The translations under genes were made by a program, and so were the position numbers. A stretch of 5,830 bases of DNA from Clostridiales bacterium (GTDB lineage: Bacteria > Bacillota > Clostridia > Christensenellales > CAG-138), in the NCBI GenBank assembly GCA_003486785.1, contig DNFZ01000113.1:1-5830 (forward strand). The letters are read 5' to 3'. The notes under the pieces are model-generated. The model had not been told where the DNA came from. It ran no database searches and saw nothing but the letters and a program-made list of their open reading frames with translations. Shown in pieces: positions 1 to 5,830 of this stretch; the first letter of the stretch is position 1; each line of letters opens with the position of its first letter.

Positions 1-1
1 C

Positions 2-322
2 GGCGCGGTTTCCGAATCCGCAACCATATTCAAGGACAATAAGATCAGTTCGACCGAGCTTACGCTGCTGCGTATGAACGGCGCGGTCGGCGATATTTTA
101 AGCCAGTTTTACGACAAGAATGGTAACGTTGTGGAATGCGACCTGCACGAGCGGCTGGTTACCACAAAGCTCAACGTGCTTAAGACCTACAGCAACGTCA
201 TCGGCGTCGCTGCGGGCGAAAGCAAGGTTGCGGCAATCCACGCGGCGCTGCTGGGACGGTATCTCGATGTGCTCGTCACGGACGAAGACACAGCGCAGCT
301 GCTTGCTGAATTCAAGTCTTAA
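2..322 (+). CDS. lsrR: SorC/DeoR-family regulator, LsrR-like (5' truncated by window edge)
   Basis: This is the C-terminal 106 residues of a sugar-sensing transcriptional repressor; the frame is open from base 2, so the true start lies left of the window. SorC-family proteins are usually about 310-320 residues, with an N-terminal helix-turn-helix that is missing here and a C-terminal effector-binding domain. What remains matches the end of that domain: GAVSES near the window start, GAVGDIL followed by FYDKNGNVV, then VAAGESKVAAIHAAL and LVTDEDTAQLL at the C terminus. E. coli LsrR, as I recall it, has the same series (GAVGDILGYFFD, GVAGGENKAEAI, LVTDQDTA). LsrR represses the lsr genes and is released by phospho-AI-2. 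The stop is only 18 bases from the start of the kinase gene, which supports co-transcription and the LsrR assignment. Membership of the SorC family is near certain; the AI-2 ligand is inferred from the neighbours. Confidence 0.88.
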   Translation, partial: GAVSESATIFKDNKISSTELTLLRMNGAVGDILSQFYDKNGNVVECDLHERLVTTKLNVLKTYSNVIGVAAGESKVAAIHAALLGRYLDVLVTDEDTAQLLAEFKS

Positions 323-328
323 TGGATT

Positions 329-334
329 GAGGTG
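329..334 (+). promoter_or_regulatory. Ribosome binding site for lsrK
   Basis: GAGGTG lies 6 bases before the ATG at 341. It decides the start: the in-frame GTG at 332 is inside this Shine-Dalgarno sequence and has no site of its own, so translation from 341 is preferred. Confidence 0.75.
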
Positions 335-340
335 AATCGA

Positions 341-1903
341 ATGGCGCAGTACTTAATGGCAATCGACGCGGGCACAGGCAGTGTCCGCGCCGTCGTATTC
401 GATCTGGACGGTCGTCAGGTCTCTGTCGAGCAGCGTGAATGGACGCATCTGGAAGACCCGCGCTTTCCCGGATCGATGGACTTTGACGTCGAGCACAACT
501 TTCGCCTTGTTGTAGAGTGCATCAGCGGTGCAATCAAGCGGGCAAATATCGCAGGCGGTGAGATCATCGCGCTCTCGACCACGAGCATGCGCGAGGGCAT
601 CGTGCTATATGACCGAGACGGAAAAGAGATCTGGGCATGCGCAAACGTAGATGCGCGCGCGGGAAATGAGGTTTCCCAGCTGATGGCGATAAGCCCGCGT
701 ATCGAAAGGGATATCTATTCCGTCTCCGGGCAGACCTTCGCCCTCGGCGCGCTGCCTCGCATTCTCTGGGTCAAAAACAACCTGCCCGAGGTGTATGAGA
801 AGACCACCGCGGTGACTATGCTCAACGATTGGCTCATCTACCGCATCAGCGGCATACTGGCATTGGAGCCTTCCAATGGCTCAACCACCGGCATGTTCGA
901 CCTGAACGCGCGCACATGGGACCCAAAGATCGCCAACCGGTGCGGCTTGAAAGATGATATTTATCCTCGCGTTTATGAGAGTGCAACGCCCGTCGGCACG
1001 GTTTCCAAAGCGTTCGCGGACTTGACGGGCATATCCGATCAGTGTCTTGTCGTCACCGGCGGCGGAGACGCGCAGCTTGGCTGCATCGGCGTCGGCGCGG
1101 TGAACCCCGGTCAGGCCTGCCTCTTCGGGGGTAGCTTTTGGCAGCTAGAGTACAACGTCCAAAAACCCGTCACCGACAAGGACTGCCGCGTGCGCGTCAA
1201 CTGCCACGCGGTGCCGGGGCTGTGGCAATATGAGCTCATCGCATTCTTCCCGGGGCTTGTGCTCCGCTGGTTTCGCGATGCGTTCTGTCAGGCAGAGACG
1301 CAACTGGCGCAGCAGACCGGGCTTGACGCATACTATCTGCTTGAACGTGAAGCGCGGGATGTCCCCGCCGGCTCCAATGGCATGATGTGCACGTTTTCGG
1401 ACGCGATGAACTACATCAGCTGGAAGCACGCGGCGCCGGGCTTTCTCAATTTCTCGCTGGATGCCGGCAAGTTCAACCGCGGCGTATTCTATCATGCCCT
1501 GCAGGAAAACGCCGCTCTCGTCACCCTCGGCCACAAGCAGATCGTCGAGTCCATCACCGGACATACGATCGATCGCATACTCTTTGCATCCGGCGCATCA
1601 AAGAGCCCGTTGTGGTGCTCCATTGTAGCGGATACGCTCGGCATCCCTGTCACCGTTCCGCGCGTCAAAGAAGCCACAGCGCTCGGAACCGCGATTCTCG
1701 CCGGGGTTGGCGCGGGCGTATACGATAATCTGAATGAAACGGCGGCACGGCTCTGCGTTCATGAAAAAACCTATGAACCGAGCAAAGAGAATCACGAAAT
1801 CTATCTGGAGCTTTTCGAGCGCTGGAAAACGGTCTATCGCAACCAGCTCGCGCTGGCCGATCAAGGCCTGACCAATCATATGTGGAAAGCGCCGGGGATA
1901 TAA
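341..1903 (+). CDS. lsrK: Autoinducer-2 kinase LsrK (FGGY carbohydrate kinase)
   Basis: This cytoplasmic ATP-dependent kinase phosphorylates the AI-2 precursor DPD at its C5 hydroxyl, trapping the signal in the cell and making the ligand of LsrR. The 520-residue product has the two-domain FGGY/actin-like fold layout. The N-terminal phosphate loop DAGTGSVRA is at about residues 9-17. A block with SMREGIVLYDRDG and WACANVDARA spans about 82-107 and is characteristic of LsrK. GGGDAQLGCIG at about 240-250 carries the likely catalytic Asp243. The nucleotide-binding segment is at about 415-455 (FASGASKSPLW, then KEATALGTAI). The C terminus ends LTNHMWKAPGI, close to the E. coli ending LTTSLWKAPGL as I recall it. 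Length agrees with the family (about 520-530). One small difference is GAS in the adenosine-binding turn where many members have GGGS. It lies between the regulator and the cupin on one strand and is probably co-transcribed with both. Other FGGY kinases (xylulokinase, ribulokinase) are less likely because similarity to LsrK runs the full length. Confidence 0.94.
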   Translation: MAQYLMAIDAGTGSVRAVVFDLDGRQVSVEQREWTHLEDPRFPGSMDFDVEHNFRLVVECISGAIKRANIAGGEIIALSTTSMREGIVLYDRDGKEIWACANVDARAGNEVSQLMAISPRIERDIYSVSGQTFALGALPRILWVKNNLPEVYEKTTAVTMLNDWLIYRISGILALEPSNGSTTGMFDLNARTWDPKIANRCGLKDDIYPRVYESATPVGTVSKAFADLTGISDQCLVVTGGGDAQLGCIGVGAVNPGQACLFGGSFWQLEYNVQKPVTDKDCRVRVNCHAVPGLWQYELIAFFPGLVLRWFRDAFCQAETQLAQQTGLDAYYLLEREARDVPAGSNGMMCTFSDAMNYISWKHAAPGFLNFSLDAGKFNRGVFYHALQENAALVTLGHKQIVESITGHTIDRILFASGASKSPLWCSIVADTLGIPVTVPRVKEATALGTAILAGVGAGVYDNLNETAARLCVHEKTYEPSKENHEIYLELFERWKTVYRNQLALADQGLTNHMWKAPGI

Positions 1904-1982
1904 CGTTTGCCTGCGCGTCTGCCGGAGGCATAGATCCTGTTTACAGAAAATGCATGAAGAAAGCGAATCAGAGGTGTAAAAA

Positions 1983-2315
1983 ATGTTTACTGTGAGTGAA
2001 TCCGAAAAAGAATACCGTTTTGGTGACAGTGGCCCGAAGTATCTTATGCGCGGCCCGCGAATCGGCTGCGGCGTTGTCGTACTCAAGCCCGGACAAGATT
2101 TTAAAGGCCATTATCATAAAGTGATGGAAGAGAATTTTTTTCTGCTCGAAGGTCAGCTCGACTTTTTTATCGACGATCAGAAAACGACCGTGGGCGCCGG
2201 AGAACTCATCCACGTTGAACCAAGCGAATCGCATTATTTGATCAATAATTACGATCAGCCCGCAAAAGCCGTTTTCATCCTCGGCCCATATACAGACAAT
2301 GACAAATTTGAATAA
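1983..2315 (+). CDS. Small single-domain cupin protein in the Lsr operon
   Basis: This 110-residue soluble protein has no signal peptide or membrane segment. It carries one conserved beta-barrel cupin domain. Motif 1 is at about residues 42-56: GHYHKVMEENFFLLEG, with His43, His45 and Glu49 or Glu50 as likely metal ligands. Motif 2 is at about 73-88, GELIHVEPSESHYLIN, with His84 as the fourth ligand and Asn88. All usual metal-binding positions are therefore present, so it is probably a working metal-dependent protein. Small cupins include isomerases, epimerases, lyases, dioxygenases and pure ligand binders, so the fold alone gives no reaction. Its place between the kinase and the thiolase suggests that it acts on phospho-AI-2, possibly doing the LsrG isomerase step; this is inference. 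GAGGTG at 1971-1976 lies 6 bases before the ATG. The stop is 19 bases before the lsrF start, so both are likely on one transcript. Base composition is lower in G+C than its neighbours (about 47% against 57-59% by hand count of samples). Confidence 0.88.
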   Translation: MFTVSESEKEYRFGDSGPKYLMRGPRIGCGVVVLKPGQDFKGHYHKVMEENFFLLEGQLDFFIDDQKTTVGAGELIHVEPSESHYLINNYDQPAKAVFILGPYTDNDKFE

Positions 2316-2318
2316 ATA

Positions 2319-2326
2319 AAGGAGGT
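2319..2326 (+). promoter_or_regulatory. Strong ribosome binding site for lsrF
   Basis: AAGGAGGT is a near-perfect anti-16S match, placed 8 bases before the ATG at 2335. It is the strongest such site in the window and starts just after the cupin stop codon. Confidence 0.85.
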
Positions 2327-2334
2327 CTCCTGTT

Positions 2335-3213
2335 ATGCCAGACATTGAAACAGCCAGCAGCAAAGACTACGGTCTAGAAATCCCCTATCAGAGCCAGGGA
2401 TTCCACGTAAAAGGATCCGATCATTACGATTGGGGTATGAAAAGCCGCCTTTCGCGCATTTTTCAGCCGAAAAGCGGCCGAACGCTGATGCTCGCGTTTG
2501 ACCATGGTTATTTCCTCGGGCCAACATCGGGTCTTGAGCGTCTCGACCTGAAGATTCCACCGCTCGTGCCGTATATCGACGTGCTGATGGGCACGCGCGG
2601 CGCACTGCGCAGCTGCATTTCCCCCGCTCTTTCGGGCGACAAGGCGATCGCGCTGCGCTGCTCTTCCGGCTCGTCTGTTTTAGACGAAGATTTAAGCAAC
2701 GAGTGCATCAGCGTTGATATCCAGGATGCCGTACGCATGAATGCGGACGTTATGGCGTTACAGGTGTTTGTTGGCGCGCCCTATGAAAAGCAAACCATCG
2801 AAAACCTCTCCATCACGATAAATGAAGGCATGAGGCACGGCATTCCGACCATGGGCGTTGTGGCGGTCGGTAAAACCATGGAACGCACGCCGCAGTACTT
2901 CCGTCTTGCTACGCGAATGATTGCCGAATTTGGCGCGCAGATCGTCAAGAGCTACTATTGCGACGATTTTGAAACCGTGACCGCGAGCTGCCCCGTGCCG
3001 ATCGTTATCGCCGGCGGCAAGAAATTGCCGGAGCCTGAAGCGCTCACCATGTGCTATCGTGCGATCCGCGAGGGGGCGGCTGGCGTAGACATGGGGCGCA
3101 ACATCTTTCAGGCGGATCATCCGATCGCCATGGTTCAGGCCGTCCGCGCCATCGTGCATGACAATCTCACAGACAAGCAAGCCCTCGAGCTGTATCAAGA
3201 TCTCAAGAAATAA
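2335..3213 (+). CDS. lsrF: 3-hydroxy-2,4-pentanedione-5-phosphate thiolase LsrF
   Basis: LsrF performs the last step of AI-2 breakdown: it moves the acetyl group of 3-hydroxy-2,4-pentanedione 5-phosphate to coenzyme A, giving acetyl-CoA and dihydroxyacetone phosphate. It has a class I aldolase-type TIM barrel. The 292-residue product is about the length of E. coli LsrF (291). Recognisable blocks are DWGMKSRLSRIF at 32-43, LMLAFDHGYFLGPTSGLERLD at about 51-71, DVLMGTRGALRS at 82-93, the block with Lys205 in AQIVKSYY at 201-208, CPVPIVIAGGKKLPE at 219-233 and GVDMGRNIFQADHP at 250-263. Lys205 corresponds to the Schiff-base lysine reported as Lys203 in E. coli. The phosphate-binding GGKK and GRN turns are intact. 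It is the last gene of the operon and is followed 23 bases later by a strong hairpin. The related aldolase FbaB and the shikimate-type enzyme AroA' share the fold, but the N-terminal region and GLERLD block match LsrF specifically. Confidence 0.95.
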   Translation: MPDIETASSKDYGLEIPYQSQGFHVKGSDHYDWGMKSRLSRIFQPKSGRTLMLAFDHGYFLGPTSGLERLDLKIPPLVPYIDVLMGTRGALRSCISPALSGDKAIALRCSSGSSVLDEDLSNECISVDIQDAVRMNADVMALQVFVGAPYEKQTIENLSITINEGMRHGIPTMGVVAVGKTMERTPQYFRLATRMIAEFGAQIVKSYYCDDFETVTASCPVPIVIAGGKKLPEPEALTMCYRAIREGAAGVDMGRNIFQADHPIAMVQAVRAIVHDNLTDKQALELYQDLKK

Positions 3214-3236
3214 CGCTTCTGTTCTTCGCGAGATGC

Positions 3237-3270
3237 AAAGGCCCCAAAACGAGCACGTTTTGGGGCCTTT
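3237..3270. terminator. Perfect 15-bp hairpin, probable bidirectional terminator
   Basis: The left arm 3237-3251 (AAAGGCCCCAAAACG) and right arm 3256-3270 are exact reverse complements around the 4-base loop AGCA. The GGCCCC core is flanked by A on the left and T on the right, so each strand reads a GC-rich stem ending in TTT. It lies 23 bases after the lsrF stop and about 107 bases after the end of the oppositely transcribed dehydrogenase gene, the right place for termination in both directions. The T tract does not extend beyond the stem on either strand, so efficiency without other factors is uncertain. Confidence 0.85.
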
Positions 3271-3376
3271 ATCAGTAGTGTCATTTGGAAGGATAGGGCG
3301 GCTGAAAAGGTTTATTTCTCAAATCAGGTTGCGTGTGTTTCGGGCTTTTACTTCGCCTAAGCGGCAGGGCAGCCGA

Positions 3377-4684
3377 TCACAACACTTCGATGTTTCCTCT
3401 TTCCACAATGCCTTTCATGGCGTTCTTGGTATCGAATATCAACCCGGCATATTGTTGAATCAAGCCATAGTCCACATTTGAATGCGCCGCGGTAACGATG
3501 ACCAGGTCGGCATCACCCAGCACCGCTCCGTTCAATTCCGAAAGGCTCTTCATCTCCAGCGCGCCATGCCGAAACCGCGGAATCCAGGGATCGTAGTATG
3601 ACACGTCCGCCCCTTCAATGAGCAATCGCTGGATGACGTCGATGGCCGGACTTTCGCGGTAATCGTCGACGTCTTGCTTGTATGCAACCCCTACGACGAG
3701 CACCTTCGCGCCGTTCATGGCCTTCTTGTGCCGGTTCAGCATTTTCATCGCCCGCTCGACACAGTATTCCGGCATGCGATCGTTGATCATCATCGAGCTT
3801 TCTATCATTGACGTATGGACTCCGTACTCGCGCGCTTTCCAGCTTAGATAGTAGGGGTCAAGCGGGATGCAGTGCCCGCCAAGCCCCGGGCCGGGATAGA
3901 AAGCCTGAAACCCATAGGGCTTTGTCTTTGCCGCCTCAATGACCTCCCATACGCTGATTCCCATTCGTTTGCAAAGAATCGCCAGTTCGTTGATCAACCC
4001 TATATTGATATTGCGATAGGTGTTTTCCAGAATTTTTTCCATCTCGGCAATCGCCGGAGACGAAACGCGATGCACCGGCGCGGAGAGAACGTTTTCATAC
4101 AACGTCGCCGCAATGTCGGTGCACGCAGGCGTAACGCCCCCCACCACTTTGGGCGTATTCTTGGTTTTGTAAATGAGATTTCCGGGATCGACTCTTTCCG
4201 GCGAGAACGCGAGATGAAAATCCTTCCCGCAGGTCAACCCGGATGTCTCCAAAATTGGCTTGAGCAGCTCTTCCGTCGTGCCCGGATAGGTTGTGGATTC
4301 TAAAACAACGAGCATGTCTTTGTGAAGATACGGCACCAAGCTTTCCGTCGATGCTTTGACATAGCTGATATCCGGTTGCTGATGCTTGTCAAGCGGCGTA
4401 GGAACACAAATGCAGACGCAATCGCACATCGCAGCTTCCGAAAAATCGGACGTTGCTTTCAAAAATCCGGAAACAACCAGCGCATTCAGGTCTTCGTTGA
4501 CCACATCGCCGATGTAATTCTGCCCGGCGTTGACCATATCCACCTTTTCTCTTTGCACGTCAAATCCGATGACATGGTACCCCACCTTCGCCTTTTCCAC
4601 GGCCAGCGGAAGCCCGACATATCCCAGCCCGACCACTCCTAGCGTCGCGGTTTTATTCAGCAGCTTCTCCTTAATCTTGGTCAT
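3377..4684 (-). CDS. wbpA: UDP-N-acetylhexosamine 6-dehydrogenase, WbpA-like
   Basis: This nucleotide-sugar dehydrogenase oxidises C6 of a UDP-N-acetylhexosamine to the uronic acid in two NAD-dependent steps, in the cytoplasm. The 435 residues show the three-domain UDP-glucose/GDP-mannose dehydrogenase layout. The N-terminal Rossmann fold has GLGYVGLP (GxGxxG at 19-24) and FDV at 41-43, followed by CVPTPLDKHQQPD at 93-105, ESTTYPGTTEE at 129-139 and FSPERVDPGN at 160-169. The central helical part has ENTYRNINIGLINELA at 220-235. The active-site block GPGLGGHCIPLDPYYL at 265-280 holds the catalytic Cys272, and the C-terminal domain has GVAYKQDVDDYRESPA at 332-347. The GLGGHCIPLDPYYLSWKAREY form resembles WbpA (UDP-GlcNAc dehydrogenase) more than WecC (UDP-ManNAc dehydrogenase, typically GVGGHCIAVDPWF), but substrate choice cannot be proved from sequence. 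The start overlaps the aminotransferase stop by 14 bases, indicating translational coupling. GAGG (4692-4695 on the opposite strand as CCTC) lies 7 bases before the ATG. Confidence 0.92.
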   Translation of the reverse strand: MTKIKEKLLNKTATLGVVGLGYVGLPLAVEKAKVGYHVIGFDVQREKVDMVNAGQNYIGDVVNEDLNALVVSGFLKATSDFSEAAMCDCVCICVPTPLDKHQQPDISYVKASTESLVPYLHKDMLVVLESTTYPGTTEELLKPILETSGLTCGKDFHLAFSPERVDPGNLIYKTKNTPKVVGGVTPACTDIAATLYENVLSAPVHRVSSPAIAEMEKILENTYRNINIGLINELAILCKRMGISVWEVIEAAKTKPYGFQAFYPGPGLGGHCIPLDPYYLSWKAREYGVHTSMIESSMMINDRMPEYCVERAMKMLNRHKKAMNGAKVLVVGVAYKQDVDDYRESPAIDVIQRLLIEGADVSYYDPWIPRFRHGALEMKSLSELNGAVLGDADLVIVTAAHSNVDYGLIQQYAGLIFDTKNAMKGIVERGNIEVL

Positions 4685-5819
4685 ACACTTGCCTCATATA
4701 TTCACGGATAGATTGAATCACCCTGTCCTGGTCTTCCTTGCTCAAGTACGGCCCCATTGGCAGGGACAAGCATCGCTGAACGACGCTCTCCGTGATCGGA
4801 AAAGCTCCGTCCGCATACCCGCCGTTCAGAATTGCGCTCTGCTGGTGCATACCCCTCGGATAATAAACCATGCTGGGGATGCCTTGACTCTTCAAATGAT
4901 CCCTCAGCCCGTCCCGCTGCCGTGGCGTTTCCAGCAGGATCGTGTATTGCGCCCAGCTTGAGCGGTATCCTTTCATGATGAAAGGAACCTTCACAACGTC
5001 TTCCAGCGCTTCGGAGTAGCGTTGGGCGATGTGATTTGCATCGTCAAGCTCATGGTCGATGAACGCATGCAGTTTGGGCAAAAGAATCGCTGCCTGAATG
5101 GAATCCAAGCGCGAGTTGAGCCCGATGCTAATGTTGTCATACTTATCCAGGGGCGAACTGCCCTGCATCCGCATGGACCGCAGCCGAGTTGCCGTCCCTT
5201 CGTCGTCCGTAAACATTGCGCCGCCGTCCCCGTAGCATCCGAGCGGCTTTGCCGGAAAGAACGATGTGGCTGCAACATCCCCAAAGCTGCACGTTGGTTT
5301 TCCGCCAATACTTCCGCCAAATCCCTGCGCGGCATCTTCCAGAACCAACAGGCCATATCGTTTTGCAATCCGGCTGATCTCCACGAGTTCCGCAGGCTGT
5401 CCGAAGAGATCCACTGGAATGACGACGCGCGGGTTGAGTTTGCCCTGCGAAATTGTTCGCTCGATCGCCTGCTCCAATGCGCCGGGAGACATGTTGAACG
5501 TGCGCTCGTCTATATCAACCAGCACCGGCGTTGCCCCGCGCAGCATCGCGCAGTTTACGGAAGCAAAGTATGTGAAGTCCGGCACAAACACAGCGTCATC
5601 CGGTCCGATCCCCCATGCCATCAGCGGAAGAATCAGCGCGTCGGTTCCGCTCGCACAGGCGATGCAGTGTTTTCTCCCTACGTATGCGGCGAGCTCCGCC
5701 TCCAGCTGTTTCACATGCGGACCATTGATAAACGCGCACTGGCGAAGCACTTCTTCTATGCCGGTGTCGATTTCATGTTTCAGCGAAAGATATTGCATCC
5801 CTAAGTCGCGAAACTGCAT
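4671..5819 (-). CDS. wbpE: DegT/DnrJ/EryC1/StrS sugar aminotransferase, WbpE-like
   Basis: This PLP-dependent aminotransferase puts an amino group on a nucleotide-bound keto sugar. In the WbpE branch it acts at C3 of UDP-2-acetamido-3-keto-glucuronic acid with glutamate as donor. The 382 residues fit the family (about 360-390). Visible motifs: FINGPHVKQLE at 30-40, ACASGTDAL at 54-62 (cofactor phosphate contacts), PDFTYFAS at 80-87, EDAAQGFGG at 161-169 with Asp162 for the pyridine nitrogen, SFFPAKPLGCYGDGGA at 186-201 with the Schiff-base Lys191, and GLNSRLDSIQAAIL at 233-246. The FFPAKPLGCYGDGGA form and the N-terminal MxFxDL pattern resemble P. aeruginosa WbpE as I recall it. The frame stays open to the window edge upstream of the ATG, but the ATG aligns with the family start; the site before it (GAAAG) is weak, and the gene upstream is out of view. 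Neighbourhood with the WbpA-like gene supports the diacetamido-uronic acid route; other FdtB/QdtB-type substrates remain possible. Confidence 0.9.
   Translation of the reverse strand: MQFRDLGMQYLSLKHEIDTGIEEVLRQCAFINGPHVKQLEAELAAYVGRKHCIACASGTDALILPLMAWGIGPDDAVFVPDFTYFASVNCAMLRGATPVLVDIDERTFNMSPGALEQAIERTISQGKLNPRVVIPVDLFGQPAELVEISRIAKRYGLLVLEDAAQGFGGSIGGKPTCSFGDVAATSFFPAKPLGCYGDGGAMFTDDEGTATRLRSMRMQGSSPLDKYDNISIGLNSRLDSIQAAILLPKLHAFIDHELDDANHIAQRYSEALEDVVKVPFIMKGYRSSWAQYTILLETPRQRDGLRDHLKSQGIPSMVYYPRGMHQQSAILNGGYADGAFPITESVVQRCLSLPMGPYLSKEDQDRVIQSIREYMRQVYDQD
4692..4695 (-). promoter_or_regulatory. Ribosome binding site for the WbpA-like gene
   Basis: GAGG on the minus strand lies 7 bases before the ATG at 4684, inside the last codons of the aminotransferase gene. 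With the 14-base gene overlap it supports this start and coupled translation. Confidence 0.6.
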
Positions 5820-5830
5820 CTTTCGATTTC

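Noticed and set aside
332..340. GTG at 332 as an upstream start of lsrK
   Set aside because: It falls inside the GAGGTG ribosome binding site that serves the ATG at 341 and adds only three residues with no family support.
1145..1564. Minus-strand open frame of 139 codons inside lsrK
   Set aside because: It is antisense to strongly conserved kinase sequence, has a low-complexity Arg/Ala/His-rich translation typical of GC-rich shadow frames, and no recognisable domain.
1908..1930. Small inverted repeat in the lsrK-cupin gap (TGCCT with AGGCA)
   Set aside because: Only 5 bp of stem with a 13-base loop and no T tract; too weak to call a terminator or processing site.
1940..1968. TTTACA as a -35 box of an internal promoter before the cupin
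   Set aside because: The matching -10 position reads GCGAAT, which is not promoter-like.
1950..1979. Mini-frame MHEESESEV ending just before the cupin start, as a possible leader peptide
   Set aside because: No ribosome binding site at a proper distance, and it is short enough to be chance.
1598..2086. Minus-strand open frame of 162 codons across the lsrK-cupin junction
   Set aside because: It covers conserved coding sequence of two plus-strand genes and resembles no known protein family.
1968..2363. Minus-strand open frame of 131 codons over the cupin gene
   Set aside because: Hydrophobic-looking stretches arise from the complement of the cupin codons; the plus-strand frame has both cupin motifs and a good ribosome binding site.
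3362..3375. CGGC/GCCG hairpin as a separate terminator for the minus-strand operon
   Set aside because: Only 4 bp of stem, partly explained by local GC content, and no T tract on the minus strand.
3158..3481. Plus-strand open frame running from the lsrF end through the hairpin
   Set aside because: It crosses the terminator and the 3' end of the minus-strand dehydrogenase gene, and its translation looks random.
5022..5804. Plus-strand open frame of 260 codons antisense to the aminotransferase
   Set aside because: Long but Cys/Arg/His-rich with no domain; the opposite strand encodes a complete aminotransferase with all active-site motifs.

Overview
The window joins two unrelated modules that converge on a shared hairpin. 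By eye it is mid-50s % G+C, with tightly packed genes and good Shine-Dalgarno sites. This suits a moderately GC-rich bacterium, perhaps an anaerobic member of the Bacillota/Clostridia, but that assignment is only inference. I see no rRNA, tRNA, CRISPR array, insertion sequence or phage gene.

Left part (2-3213, + strand): an autoinducer-2 (AI-2) processing operon of the Lsr type. In order it holds the C-terminal third of a SorC/DeoR-family regulator resembling LsrR (cut by the window edge), the AI-2 kinase LsrK, a 110-residue single-domain cupin, and the thiolase LsrF. In the enterobacterial pathway LsrK phosphorylates imported AI-2, the phosphorylated signal relieves LsrR repression, LsrG isomerises phospho-AI-2, and LsrF transfers the acetyl unit to CoA, giving acetyl-CoA and dihydroxyacetone phosphate. 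Here no LsrG-like gene is visible. The cupin sits between kinase and thiolase, where the isomerase step would be expected, and is the most interesting candidate in the window. The AI-2 transporter genes are not in view. They cannot follow lsrF directly, because a strong hairpin ends the operon; if present they lie left of the window or elsewhere.

Middle (3214-3376): a 163-base convergent intergenic region with a perfect 15-bp stem and 4-base loop, probably a terminator working in both directions.

Right part (3377-5819, - strand): two overlapping genes of a surface-polysaccharide locus. The upstream one is a PLP-dependent sugar aminotransferase of the DegT/DnrJ/EryC1/StrS family, closest to WbpE. 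The downstream one is a UDP-N-acetylhexosamine 6-dehydrogenase, closest to WbpA. In Pseudomonas these act in the route from UDP-GlcNAc to UDP-2,3-diacetamido-2,3-dideoxy-uronic acids used in O antigen. The other pathway genes (wbpB-, wbpD-like) would be expected to the right of the window.

Family assignments for LsrK, LsrF, WbpA and WbpE rest on recalled family sequences and visible motifs, not on a database search.
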